From NCBI RefSeq assembly GCF_000174195.1, contig NZ_ACFY01000113.1:1-64000 (forward strand): DNA of 64,000 bases, read 5' to 3'. Shown in pieces: positions 42,131 through 49,610 of this stretch. A program made the translations under genes and the position numbers. The notes beneath the pieces were generated by a model that saw only the letters and a program-made list of their open reading frames with translations, ran no database searches and had not been told where the DNA came from. Numbering within the stretch: the stretch's first letter is position 1; the number at the start of each line of letters is the position of its first letter. This stretch comes from Roseburia inulinivorans DSM 16841 (GTDB lineage Bacteria > Bacillota > Clostridia > Lachnospirales > Lachnospiraceae).

Positions 42131-43954
42131 TTACACAAACTCGTCGCTGTCCAGATCATCGAAGTTCAACAGGTCAGCTTCTTCGTCCGTGTCGGAGCCG
42201 TCCACTTCGTACACCGTATATTCGTCCTCCGGCTTTAGTCTCAATGGCCGGTGGCGGAACAGGCTTTCCAAGCGGAAGGCGTTTTTCTTTTTATCAAATT
42301 CGGCTGTGTACTTGTAATTCGGGTGCTTTTTCAAGTCATACTTTGGGGATAGAAAAGGCGGGAGCCCCCGAAGCTGCAAGATACATTTATCCCCGGGCAT
42401 GGTGGTGATCTCGCTGGTGGTCATCAGTTCCCGGCCAAGCCGCTGCATATTCTGGCTGTAACTTTCAGACTGTCCCCGGCTTCGGCCCTCGGTCTGCATA
42501 GAGATGGTGGCCTTGCCCAGCCAGTTTTCCGAAATATCCTTTAGGGTGGAAGCCTCCCGGCCTCCGAGGAACACGATACTGTCCATGTTTCCCATGATGG
42601 TTTCGGAATGGTCTTTGTACAATGCCTTGCACTGGCTCATAGCCTGATAAAAGAGCGTCAGGCTGATCTCCCGGGAACGAATGACGGCCACGATCTTTTC
42701 CAGCCCCGGCACCTGCCCGGTGTTGGCAGCCTCGTCCCATAGCACCCGCACATGGTAGGGCAGACGCCCGCCATAGGTGTTGTCAGCCCGTTCACACAGA
42801 AGGTTGAACATCTGCGAAAAAGCAAGGGCAACCAAAAAGTTGTAGGTGGTGTCCGTGTCGCTGATAAGAAAGAACAGCGCCGATTTTTCATCCCCCAGCT
42901 TATCAAGATCCAGCTCGTCATAGGACATGATCTCCCGAAGCTGGGGAATATCAAAAGGAGCCAGTCTTGCACCGCAGGAAATCAAGATGCTTTTTGCCGT
43001 CTTGCCGCTGGCGAGCTTGTATTTCTTATACTGCCTCACGGCGAAGTGCTGGGGGCTGCGACGTTCCAACCCGTCAAACATATAGTCCACCGCATTTTTG
43101 AAGGTTTCGTCATCCTCCCGGACTTCCATGCTGTTTATCATTTCCACCAGCGTATTCATGTTGCGTTCTTCCTCCGGCCCCTCAAAGACGATGTAGGCCA
43201 CAAGGGCGCAGTACAAGAGGGTTTCAGCTTTAGTCCAGAACTCGTCGCCCTCCTTGCCGTCGCCTTTGGTGTTGGCGATCAGAGCAGTAACGAATTTCAA
43301 AACATCGCTTTCCGTCTTGATATAGGCCAGCGGATTGTAGTGCATGGATTTTGAAAAGTCGATACTGTTGAACACCCGCACCCTGTATTTCTCCCGTTGC
43401 AGGAACCGCCCGCACTGATCGAGGGTGCCGCCCTTCGGGTCTACCACCACATACGAGGAATGAGCTTGAAGGAGCTGCGGGGTCAGCCAGAACCTTGTCT
43501 TACCCGAACCGGACGAGCCGATGACACAGGCGTTTAGGTTCCGGGCATTGGCGGGTATCTTCGGACGGGTGTTCATGGTAAGGAACTCCGTCCCTGTCAG
43601 AATGACATTGTTCTGAAATTTAGGGTCTACAAACGGCTTTATATCCTCCTTTGTTCCGAAGCGGGCGGTGCCGTACTCCGCATCCCGCCGGAATTTCTTT
43701 GCCTTCCTGATCTTTGACTGTATCAGCAGATACATCCCAGCCGCACCGGCAAGGCCCACCAGCAGGTCAATACCGCCCAGCCCCGGCCAGTAGGTTTCAA
43801 AGGCTTTGGGGAAAGTATCGAGCATCCCCATGAGCTTTGTCCCGAAGTCTGTGCCGGGGGCGATCCGGTAGGCCGTCCCGATTTTGGAGAAGAACCAGAA
43901 CACAAAGAGGTACGGCAGGGTGGGGAGCACATATTTTCTGATCTTGTCACTCAA
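42131..43954 (-). CDS. VirD4/TraG-type coupling ATPase
   Basis: The product is 607 residues. Two N-terminal transmembrane helices (about residues 8-30 and 50-72) anchor it. The P loop VIGSSGSGKTRFWL is near residue 142 and the Walker B RVLWDEAANTG near 405. It links the relaxase-DNA complex to the secretion channel. The start overlaps the end of pcfB by 4 bases. The acidic C terminus (DTDEEADLLNFDDLDSD) is a likely relaxosome contact. Confidence 0.94.
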   Translation of the reverse strand: MSDKIRKYVLPTLPYLFVFWFFSKIGTAYRIAPGTDFGTKLMGMLDTFPKAFETYWPGLGGIDLLVGLAGAAGMYLLIQSKIRKAKKFRRDAEYGTARFGTKEDIKPFVDPKFQNNVILTGTEFLTMNTRPKIPANARNLNACVIGSSGSGKTRFWLTPQLLQAHSSYVVVDPKGGTLDQCGRFLQREKYRVRVFNSIDFSKSMHYNPLAYIKTESDVLKFVTALIANTKGDGKEGDEFWTKAETLLYCALVAYIVFEGPEEERNMNTLVEMINSMEVREDDETFKNAVDYMFDGLERRSPQHFAVRQYKKYKLASGKTAKSILISCGARLAPFDIPQLREIMSYDELDLDKLGDEKSALFFLISDTDTTYNFLVALAFSQMFNLLCERADNTYGGRLPYHVRVLWDEAANTGQVPGLEKIVAVIRSREISLTLFYQAMSQCKALYKDHSETIMGNMDSIVFLGGREASTLKDISENWLGKATISMQTEGRSRGQSESYSQNMQRLGRELMTTSEITTMPGDKCILQLRGLPPFLSPKYDLKKHPNYKYTAEFDKKKNAFRLESLFRHRPLRLKPEDEYTVYEVDGSDTDEEADLLNFDDLDSDEFV

Positions 43955-44421
43955 CGTCCGTCCTTCACCGCCTCTCTGGTCCGCTGCTTTTCCTTTGCCT
44001 GCGTCCTGATCTGCTCCGTGAATTTCCGAAGCTGACCGAGGATGGAAGCCTTGTCCTGCTCTTTGTTCAGCACCTTTGCGCTGTACTTCTGGAAGGCCGC
44101 CGTGATAGCGTCCGCCTGATTGGCTTTGAAGAACAGCAGGTAATGGCCGGGGCTCACTTTATGGAAAGCGTAGTCCACATGGAACTCCTTCGCAATCCGG
44201 TCAAAATCCTTTGGGGCTCCCACATAGGGCATGGCGCTTTTGCCGCCATAGTGGTTCATCAGCTTTTTTACGCTCTGGCGTCCCTGCGGGGTCAGCGCTT
44301 TCCGGTGGTGCTTTTGTACTGCCCGCGCCACCTTCCCAAGCGCAGCAGCCAGCACCTTTCCCGTGAGCTTCGTTGTCCTGATCGAAAGGGCAACTGTTTT
44401 TTGGTTTACTTCTTCCTGCAT
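43951..44421 (-). CDS. PcfB family protein (DUF3801)
   Basis: The product is 156 residues and starts QEEVNQKTVALSIRTTKLTGKVLAAAL, the PcfB/DUF3801 signature. A basic stretch and AKEFHVDYAFHKVSPGHYLLFFKANQADAI follow. PcfB of pCF10 works with the coupling protein in substrate docking, which fits its 4-base overlap with virD4. Confidence 0.88.
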   Translation of the reverse strand: MQEEVNQKTVALSIRTTKLTGKVLAAALGKVARAVQKHHRKALTPQGRQSVKKLMNHYGGKSAMPYVGAPKDFDRIAKEFHVDYAFHKVSPGHYLLFFKANQADAITAAFQKYSAKVLNKEQDKASILGQLRKFTEQIRTQAKEKQRTREAVKDGR

Positions 44422-44488
44422 AAAACCTCCTTTCCGTCGGGGTCCCCGCTATCCGGGAGGCCCCCGTACAATCTCGGGAAACAGAAAG

Positions 44489-44511
44489 CCTCGGGCCAAT
44501 GTGGCCCGAGG
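44489..44511. repeat. 23-bp element palindrome, copy 16
   Basis: Perfect arms CCTCGGGCCA and TGGCCCGAGG around ATG; 1 base after the stop at 44513. Confidence 0.92.
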
Positions 44512-44512
44512 C

Positions 44513-45550
44513 TTACCGCTCGGCATCCCTGCCGGACGGAGCTTTCTTTTCCGGCTCCGTCTGGACTTTTTCGCCCTGTTCCCGCATGGTCTGCAAGATA
44601 GAGGGCTTCTTTTGAAGCTGGGAGGGCTTTTCGCCGGACAGCGGCTTGATACATTCCAAACGGTCAGCCGCCCGGATGGCGTTGTCCGTGAGCTGCCTCT
44701 GCCATGCGCCCACGCTGGGAGCCCAGCGAAAGCCGCTGCTTTTCAGCTCGGCCCGGGTGTCCGCGTCAGGCTTTCCATCAAAGAATACCTGCAAGCGGTT
44801 GTCCTCCCGGTTCATCTCCACACGGCCCCCGTCGAACTCCCAGCCGGAAAACTCCCGCTGCGCCTGTTTGGAAAGCTGTTCGATACGGGCCTTTACCCGG
44901 CGGATCTCCGCATTGTTGTTGGTAAGCTGGTAACTTTCAAAGGGCCTCGGGTCGCTCCGCCAGCTTGACGCCATGCTGGCTTTCAGCTTTTCAATCTGGT
45001 CCGGCGACAGCAGCGCACAGCCGTCCAGCTTGCCATGCTTGCGGTAATAGGCGTTGACCTCCTTCATAATGAGCTGGGAGCGTTCCAGCCCGTCCAGCTT
45101 CTTCTGGAGCTTTTCAATCGCTGTCGGGTCATCGGCGCTGATCCCGCCCATGCCGGTACTGCATATCTTATCCAGCAGCCCTTGAATATACCGCCATTCC
45201 TCCATGTTGCTGTCCCGGGCCCGGTTCTGTTTTTCCTTCTTTCCCACCGGGAAATTGGAAGGCCCGGCGATCAGCACAGAGGGAACCCTCGCGTCAATGG
45301 CAAAGCCTTGGTTCATGTTTTCGGCCAGCTTGCGGGCGTAGGTGTCTAACAGATGGTCGATCTTCTCATGGTACATGGGGTCCACCCGGGATTTCTGCTG
45401 TTCCGCTATGGCGGCGGCCTTGTCCACCATTGCCCGGTATTCCGCCGTTGCGCTCCCTTCCTTGTAGTCGGAAAAGCTGTTCATTTCTTTTGCCCGGCGG
45501 GCGGCCCCTTCATTGATAGGGTAATAGTTGATGGTATGCACCTCCTTCAT
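44513..45550 (-). CDS. Conserved element protein with DUF3560-like / polyvalent-type C-terminal domain
   Basis: The product is 345 residues from the ATG at 45550. The N-terminal 110 residues (INYYPINEGAARRAKEMNSF..) are followed by a helical middle and a C-terminal KSSGFRWAPSVGAWQRQLT motif. That motif occurs in DUF3560-like and other 'large polyvalent protein' domains of conjugative elements and phages, which are thought to protect incoming DNA. A strong AAGGAGG lies just after the ATG, followed 8 bases later by ATC, so the start is uncertain. Confidence 0.65.
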   Translation of the reverse strand: MKEVHTINYYPINEGAARRAKEMNSFSDYKEGSATAEYRAMVDKAAAIAEQQKSRVDPMYHEKIDHLLDTYARKLAENMNQGFAIDARVPSVLIAGPSNFPVGKKEKQNRARDSNMEEWRYIQGLLDKICSTGMGGISADDPTAIEKLQKKLDGLERSQLIMKEVNAYYRKHGKLDGCALLSPDQIEKLKASMASSWRSDPRPFESYQLTNNNAEIRRVKARIEQLSKQAQREFSGWEFDGGRVEMNREDNRLQVFFDGKPDADTRAELKSSGFRWAPSVGAWQRQLTDNAIRAADRLECIKPLSGEKPSQLQKKPSILQTMREQGEKVQTEPEKKAPSGRDAER

Positions 45551-45551
45551 G

Positions 45552-45574
45552 CTTCGGGCCATGCTGGCCCGAAG
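45552..45574. repeat. 23-bp element palindrome, copy 17
   Basis: Perfect arms CTTCGGGCCA and TGGCCCGAAG around TGC; 2 bases after the ArdA stop. Confidence 0.94.
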
Positions 45575-45576
45575 TC

Positions 45577-46290
45577 TTACCGTTCTTCATGGGAAGGCTC
45601 CGCCTTGTCCTTTTTCGGAGCGGGCGGGGCTTCTTGAAACCGTTTGAGTGCAGCGAGAATGGAGTGGACAGGCTCGGCCTTTTCAGGGTAGGCAAATATC
45701 CGGTGTTCCGGCGGAATGTCCTGCGGCCCGTGGTAATACTCCTTGAAGCCCTTCGGGACTGCCGAGACATACCCACCGGGAGCGAATACGCCGCCCTCGT
45801 TGATACGCACATCCCGTCCGTATGCCTCATAATCGAAGTAGTTCTGAATATGCTCCGGTATGTCGATAGTCCCAAGCTCGTCGGCGTAAAGACGGCCCAG
45901 CCCTTCATCATTAGAAATATCCGGGTAAAAGCGGTACAGGTCAAGGTTCTGCGTCAGGTTTATCAAATCCTTCACGCTCCTTGTGTGGTTTCCTAAGACA
46001 AGAGCGGCTTCAAAGGTTTCCAGTCCGCCCTTATCCCGTACTTCCAGCAGGGCGTGGCCCAGCTCGTTCAGCTCGTCGATGTTCTCACATTCGTAGAGAT
46101 GATCGTAGAGCCCCAGCACATCACTGTCAAAGCTGGTAAAGAACACTTCGCTGTACCGTTTTCCGTCTATCCCGATTTTGGCAAGGGCGGCCTGCAACTC
46201 CTGTGTCGTCATGGGGAAATGTACCGTTGTCCCTACCTCGATCCCCATTAAGGGGTATAGGGCTGTATTGGTTATATAGGCTTCAAACAT
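45577..46290 (-). CDS. ardA: Antirestriction protein ArdA
   Basis: The product is 237 residues from the ATG at 46290 (GGAGG upstream). The start FEAYITNTALYPLMGI and the motifs FTSFDSDVLGLYDHL and IDELNELGHALLEV belong to ArdA, a DNA mimic that blocks type I restriction enzymes during entry. The Pro/Lys-rich C-terminal 35 residues are an extension. It follows the methyltransferase gene by 4 bases. Confidence 0.88.
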   Translation of the reverse strand: MFEAYITNTALYPLMGIEVGTTVHFPMTTQELQAALAKIGIDGKRYSEVFFTSFDSDVLGLYDHLYECENIDELNELGHALLEVRDKGGLETFEAALVLGNHTRSVKDLINLTQNLDLYRFYPDISNDEGLGRLYADELGTIDIPEHIQNYFDYEAYGRDVRINEGGVFAPGGYVSAVPKGFKEYYHGPQDIPPEHRIFAYPEKAEPVHSILAALKRFQEAPPAPKKDKAEPSHEER

Positions 46291-46294
46291 GGGC

Positions 46295-47380
46295 TCATTC
46301 CTCCTTTCCGGCCCGGTCAGCCAGCACCTCATAAATCCCGGCCATAATGTAATCGGCGCAAGGGAGGGCAATCGCATTTCCCAGCGCCTTGTAGCGTTGC
46401 AGAGGCCGAATCTCCACGCCGTCCGCCCCGTACTTTGTCCAGCCCTCTGGCAGCCCCATCAGCCGTTCGCTTTCTGTTTCCGTCAGAAAACGGATACAGC
46501 CGCCCTCCGGGTCGCCCTCATACCAGAAGGCAAAGGGCGTTACATCACTGGCTAAAAGAGTGGGAAAAGGGTCAGTTGGTAATCCGAAGCTGTTTCGGAA
46601 GGCCGTTTCTTCCTGCCTTTTTGCCGCTCCCCGCATACGGAAGCACTGAAAGGGGTGGATGACTGGTATCTGCCGCCCTGTTTCAAAAGAAGCTGTTCGA
46701 TCTCCTTCGGCGGCGGCCCGCCCGCCCTCTCCGCAAGGCGGAGGAAGTGGGAGCATTGGACGGGGCTTAAATAGTATGTCTGCGGCACGTCTGCCTCCAA
46801 AATCTGCCACGACGAAAATCCGCTGCCTTCGTGCCAGCCTTCGGGAGCCTGCCCAATACTGGGCGTCCATGAGCCGCCAGCACACATCAGGCGTTCCCCC
46901 TCGCACCATTCCGGCGTTTCCCCATCTTCCCGAAGGAGGCATTGGAACTTCGGTGTCCGAGAAGGCGGATAAGACGGCTCTAAAGTCCATCCGGTCATTT
47001 GTAGAAAACGCTCCCATGACGTTTTCCCAAACAGCGATAGCTGGATATAGGTTATCAGTAGCATCCCTCATTTCCTGTATGATACGAAACGCCTGATAGA
47101 ACAGGCTTGATTTTGCCCCGGCAAGGCCGGAGCGGTTGCCGATCAGAGAAAGGTTCTGACAGGGAGAGCCGAAGGTTATCACATGGACCGGCGGGATTTT
47201 CCCGCCGTCCACCTTCGTAATATCCCCCAAATGCGCCATATCGGGAAAGTGCCTTTTGGTTATGGAGATGGGCGCTTTTTCAATCTCGCTGGCCCATACC
47301 GGACGGATACCGCACCGGGAAGCAGCCAGAGGGAACACGCCGATCCCGTCAAAAAGGCTCCCCAGCTTAATGTCCGGCAT
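46295..47380 (-). CDS. C5-cytosine DNA methyltransferase
   Basis: The product is 361 residues. Motif I LGSLFDGIGVFPLA, motif IV FGSPCQNLSL with the catalytic Cys near residue 74, motif VI WENVMGAFS and motif X YKALGNAIALP are all present. A variable target-recognition region spans about residues 180-280. No restriction enzyme gene is near, so it is an orphan enzyme likely to shield the element from host restriction. Recognition sequence unknown. Its start overlaps the upstream gene by 14 bases. Confidence 0.93.
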   Translation of the reverse strand: MPDIKLGSLFDGIGVFPLAASRCGIRPVWASEIEKAPISITKRHFPDMAHLGDITKVDGGKIPPVHVITFGSPCQNLSLIGNRSGLAGAKSSLFYQAFRIIQEMRDATDNLYPAIAVWENVMGAFSTNDRMDFRAVLSAFSDTEVPMPPSGRWGNAGMVRGGTPDVCWRLMDAQYWAGSRRLARRQRIFVVADFGGRRAADILFKPRPMLPLPPPCGEGGRAAAEGDRTASFETGRQIPVIHPFQCFRMRGAAKRQEETAFRNSFGLPTDPFPTLLASDVTPFAFWYEGDPEGGCIRFLTETESERLMGLPEGWTKYGADGVEIRPLQRYKALGNAIALPCADYIMAGIYEVLADRAGKEE

Positions 47381-47723
47381 GGCCCGGGGTGCCGTGTCCC
47401 TTCACGGCAAGCACCCCTTCCAGCGTTGTCGCCGCAATGCCCAGCCGTCCGGCAACCGCAATATCGTTTTTCACATCCTCGTCCACAACGCTGCCGCAGA
47501 CGATCAGGGTATGGGAACGCCGCAGCATATCCCGGCGCATATCAATCCCGGCCTTATGTTCCTCGGGAACGCTGTCATTCAAAAACAGCGGCAGGTACAA
47601 GAGCGGGCAGATCGGGGAAAAGCCCGCCTCATAAGTAAGACGGCAGTAGTGGGCCGCCAGCTCCATATCAACATCCGGCTCGCCGCTCCATGCGGCAGTC
47701 AGGTATGCTAAAGGTCGTTTCAT
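47367..47723 (-). CDS. DUF7768/DUF4406-like protein (deoxyribosyltransferase-type fold)
   Basis: The product is 118 residues from the ATG at 47723 (GGAGG 8 bases upstream). The pattern LAYLTAAWSG..., AGFSPICPLLYLPLFL and MRRDMLRRSHTLIVCGSVVDEDVKNDI resembles the nucleoside 2-deoxyribosyltransferase-like domains of DUF4406 and DUF7768 proteins. It may act on nucleotides or sense them. It overlaps the methyltransferase gene. Confidence 0.65.
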   Translation of the reverse strand: MKRPLAYLTAAWSGEPDVDMELAAHYCRLTYEAGFSPICPLLYLPLFLNDSVPEEHKAGIDMRRDMLRRSHTLIVCGSVVDEDVKNDIAVAGRLGIAATTLEGVLAVKGHGTPGHAGH

Positions 47724-48032
47724 TGGTTGAGCCTCCATTTCTGTTTTGGTTTAGGGAAAAGCAAGAGTTCGCCCAACCCCTCCGCCCCTTCCCCCGGGAA
47801 GGGGAACGGCTCTGGAGAATTTATATCCCCGTCGCTTGACCGGGAAAAAGCATAACCGGGAGAAATCCGTCAAGGGTGCCTCTGGCACCGCCTGCGGCGG
47901 CGCTGCCCTTGACTGATTTTCCCGGCTATGCTACGGAATAACTGGCGACGGGGAATAATTTATATCTCCAGAGCTTCGGGGCGCGGGGCAGAGCCCCGCA
48001 ATCCTCGGGCCATGCTGACCCGAAGTTTGGGC
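47724..48032. other. Highly structured non-coding region between parB and the DUF7768-like gene
   Basis: An extended imperfect palindrome occupies 47810-47973. Nested arms are CTCTGGAGA/TCTCCAGAG, CCCCGTCGC/GCGACGGGG, the CCGGG..GATTT block and GTCAAGGG/CCCTTGAC. A second hairpin GCGGGGC-AGA-GCCCCGC (47982-47998) and palindrome copy 18 follow. No gene is visible. Confidence 0.75.
48003..48025. repeat. 23-bp element palindrome, copy 18
   Basis: Arms CCTCGGGCCA and TGACCCGAAG around TGC; 7 bases after the parB stop. Confidence 0.9.
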
Positions 48033-49415
48033 TTATTTTTCCTGTTCGGTTTTCTTCTCCGGCTTTTCGTGTTCCTTCTGCTGACCCTTCCAGTCGTCCA
48101 GCAGCTTGATGATCTGGTCCTTCATTTCCCGCGGCGTAGTTTCCTTGCCGAAATACTTGCTCAGTTCCGCACCTGTCAAAATCACTTTGTCTACCTCCTT
48201 TTTGTCCTCCATCATAATGCCGTCGATCACATCCCCGTTGAGCAGCTTCTTTTCGTCCAGCTCACGCATACGCTTTGCCTGCGCCTGTGAAGGCGAGGAC
48301 TGCTGGCTGTCAATGGCGACGGCGATATAGTTCTGGTTCTTCTTGCCGATATAGGAAAGCTCCACCGCCGTAGTAAAACCCAGCCTTTTTTCATCCATCA
48401 GCTTCATCAGGTCGGGAACCAGCTCATTGAGACGGATATACCGCTGCACCTGCTTGACCGCCATCTTATTGCGCTCGGCCACAATCTCGTTGGAGCGTTT
48501 GCCTGCGTCCTTCGGGTCAATCTGGCCCGAAGTGCGGGAGCCCTGGTGCTTGATAGCCTCAAGCTGCATTTTCAAGGCTTTGGCCCGCTCACTGGGGAGG
48601 ATTTCTTCACGCTGGTTGAGATTGTCCTCGACCATCTGTGTGATGGCTTCATCGTCTGTCAGGTTTCGGACGATACAGGGCATATCCGCATACCCGGCAA
48701 GCTCGCTGGCTTTCTGGCGGCGGTGGCCGGACACGATCTCATAGCCGCCATCCTCACGGGGACGGACGATAGCGGGCTGAGTCACGCCCTTGTCCTTGAC
48801 GCTGGACACCATAGCCCGCATTTCTTCATCATCCCGGACTTCAAAGGGATGGTTTTTGAAGGCGTAGAGCTCGTTCAGCTTGATATAGACGATTTGCTCC
48901 TTGCCCCGGCGTGGTGCATCCTTCGGCTTTTCGGGTTCCTTCGGAGTGGGAGCGGTCTGCACCGTTGGAGCCGTTTTTTTCTCCGGTTCCTTTTTGACCG
49001 CCTTTTCCGGTTTCTGTGCGGGAGTTTTGGACTTCGAGGCTGCGTCCTTGTCCTTATCTGCTTTCGGGGGACGGCCCCGGCGCTTCGGCGGTTCCGGCTC
49101 TTTGGGCTTTTCCTGTTTTCCCACAGCCTTTTTGGGAGCCTCCGGCTGCTTTTCCGGTTTCTCCACTTTTGCCGGGTCAGGCTTTTCCACGCTGGGAGCT
49201 GCCGCCCGTTCCTCTGCTTTCTTTTCTTTCATAATTTCAGCGAAGTTATAGACAGAAACCTGTGGGTTCTTTACCTCCGGTTCCGTCTTTTTTTCCGGCT
49301 CCGGGGAAACGGAAACCTTCTCCGGCTCTTTTGGGGGAGCGGGAGGCGTTTCCTTGCCCGGTCCGGTATCCGTTACCGGCTGTTCCGACGTTTTTGTGGT
49401 TTTATCATCTGCCAT
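48033..49415 (-). CDS. ParB-family partition protein of the element
   Basis: The product is 460 residues from the ATG at 49415 (AGGAGG 9 bases upstream). A long Pro/Lys/Glu-rich N-terminal region (about 1-185) precedes the ParB nuclease-like fold: IVYIKLNELYAFKNHPFEV, then REDGGYEIVSGHRRQKASEL and the NLNQREEILPSERAKAL box. A KorB/ParB-type HTH follows. Palindrome copy 19 lies in the coding sequence (S-G-Q-I-D-P-K). It could stabilise the excised circle or regulate genes. No ParA gene is visible. Confidence 0.9.
   Translation of the reverse strand: MADDKTTKTSEQPVTDTGPGKETPPAPPKEPEKVSVSPEPEKKTEPEVKNPQVSVYNFAEIMKEKKAEERAAAPSVEKPDPAKVEKPEKQPEAPKKAVGKQEKPKEPEPPKRRGRPPKADKDKDAASKSKTPAQKPEKAVKKEPEKKTAPTVQTAPTPKEPEKPKDAPRRGKEQIVYIKLNELYAFKNHPFEVRDDEEMRAMVSSVKDKGVTQPAIVRPREDGGYEIVSGHRRQKASELAGYADMPCIVRNLTDDEAITQMVEDNLNQREEILPSERAKALKMQLEAIKHQGSRTSGQIDPKDAGKRSNEIVAERNKMAVKQVQRYIRLNELVPDLMKLMDEKRLGFTTAVELSYIGKKNQNYIAVAIDSQQSSPSQAQAKRMRELDEKKLLNGDVIDGIMMEDKKEVDKVILTGAELSKYFGKETTPREMKDQIIKLLDDWKGQQKEHEKPEKKTEQEK
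48510..48532. repeat. 23-bp element palindrome, copy 19 (inside parB)
   Basis: Arms CTTCGGGTCA and TGGCCCGAAG around ATC, encoding S-G-Q-I-D-P-K between the ParB core and the HTH. Confidence 0.92.
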
Positions 49416-49584
49416 AAGCATTTACCTCCTGTTTTTTGGCATGAAAAAAGGGGCTCAACTTTTCAGTCAAGCCCCCGTGGGAAGTTCCTCCTTTCTCCGC
49501 CATGATACAAAAATACCGCCCATAGTCTCGTTTGGGCGGTACTTTGTGTAAGATTGGCAGTCCATTATTAAGTTTTTATTATGT

Positions 49585-49610
49585 TCCCTTTGTACACCGT
49601 TGCAATCAAC
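49585..49610. other. Right attachment junction
   Basis: The element ends ...CCCTTTGTACAC, then the core CG (49598-49599), then host sequence TTGCAATCAA. Joined to the left arm it gives the palindrome TTGTACAC-CG-GTGTACAA. Confidence 0.75.

Larger units (their letters stand above)
12957..49599. mobile_element. Integrative conjugative element, Tn1549-type backbone with a large serine recombinase (about 36.6 kb)
   Basis: The boundaries are set by the split exporter gene. At both ends the codon phase is kept across a shared CG dinucleotide (12957-12958 and 49598-49599). The ends are inverted repeats of GTGTACAA. Inside, GC content is clearly higher than in the flanks. Gene content is a full conjugation set: relaxase, MobC, VirB4, VirB6-like, VirD4, PrgI, NlpC/P60, PcfB, ParB and ArdA. 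Unlike Tn1549, which uses a tyrosine integrase, the recombinase here is a serine enzyme at the left end. A second element is nested in maff2. The frame breaks in the relaxase and mobC may limit self-transfer. Confidence 0.92.

Noticed and set aside
26950..48025. Palindromes as rho-independent terminators
   Set aside because: No T run follows on either strand, they lie inside operons, and four are in open frames.
14901..48532. Palindrome family as a CRISPR array
   Set aside because: Spacing is irregular over 34 kb, the intervening DNA is genes, and no cas genes are present.
49532..49597. Element-internal start giving an N-terminally altered exporter
   Set aside because: The ATG at 49532 lacks a clear ribosome site and the product would miss the first two helices. 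Treated as read-through rather than a gene.
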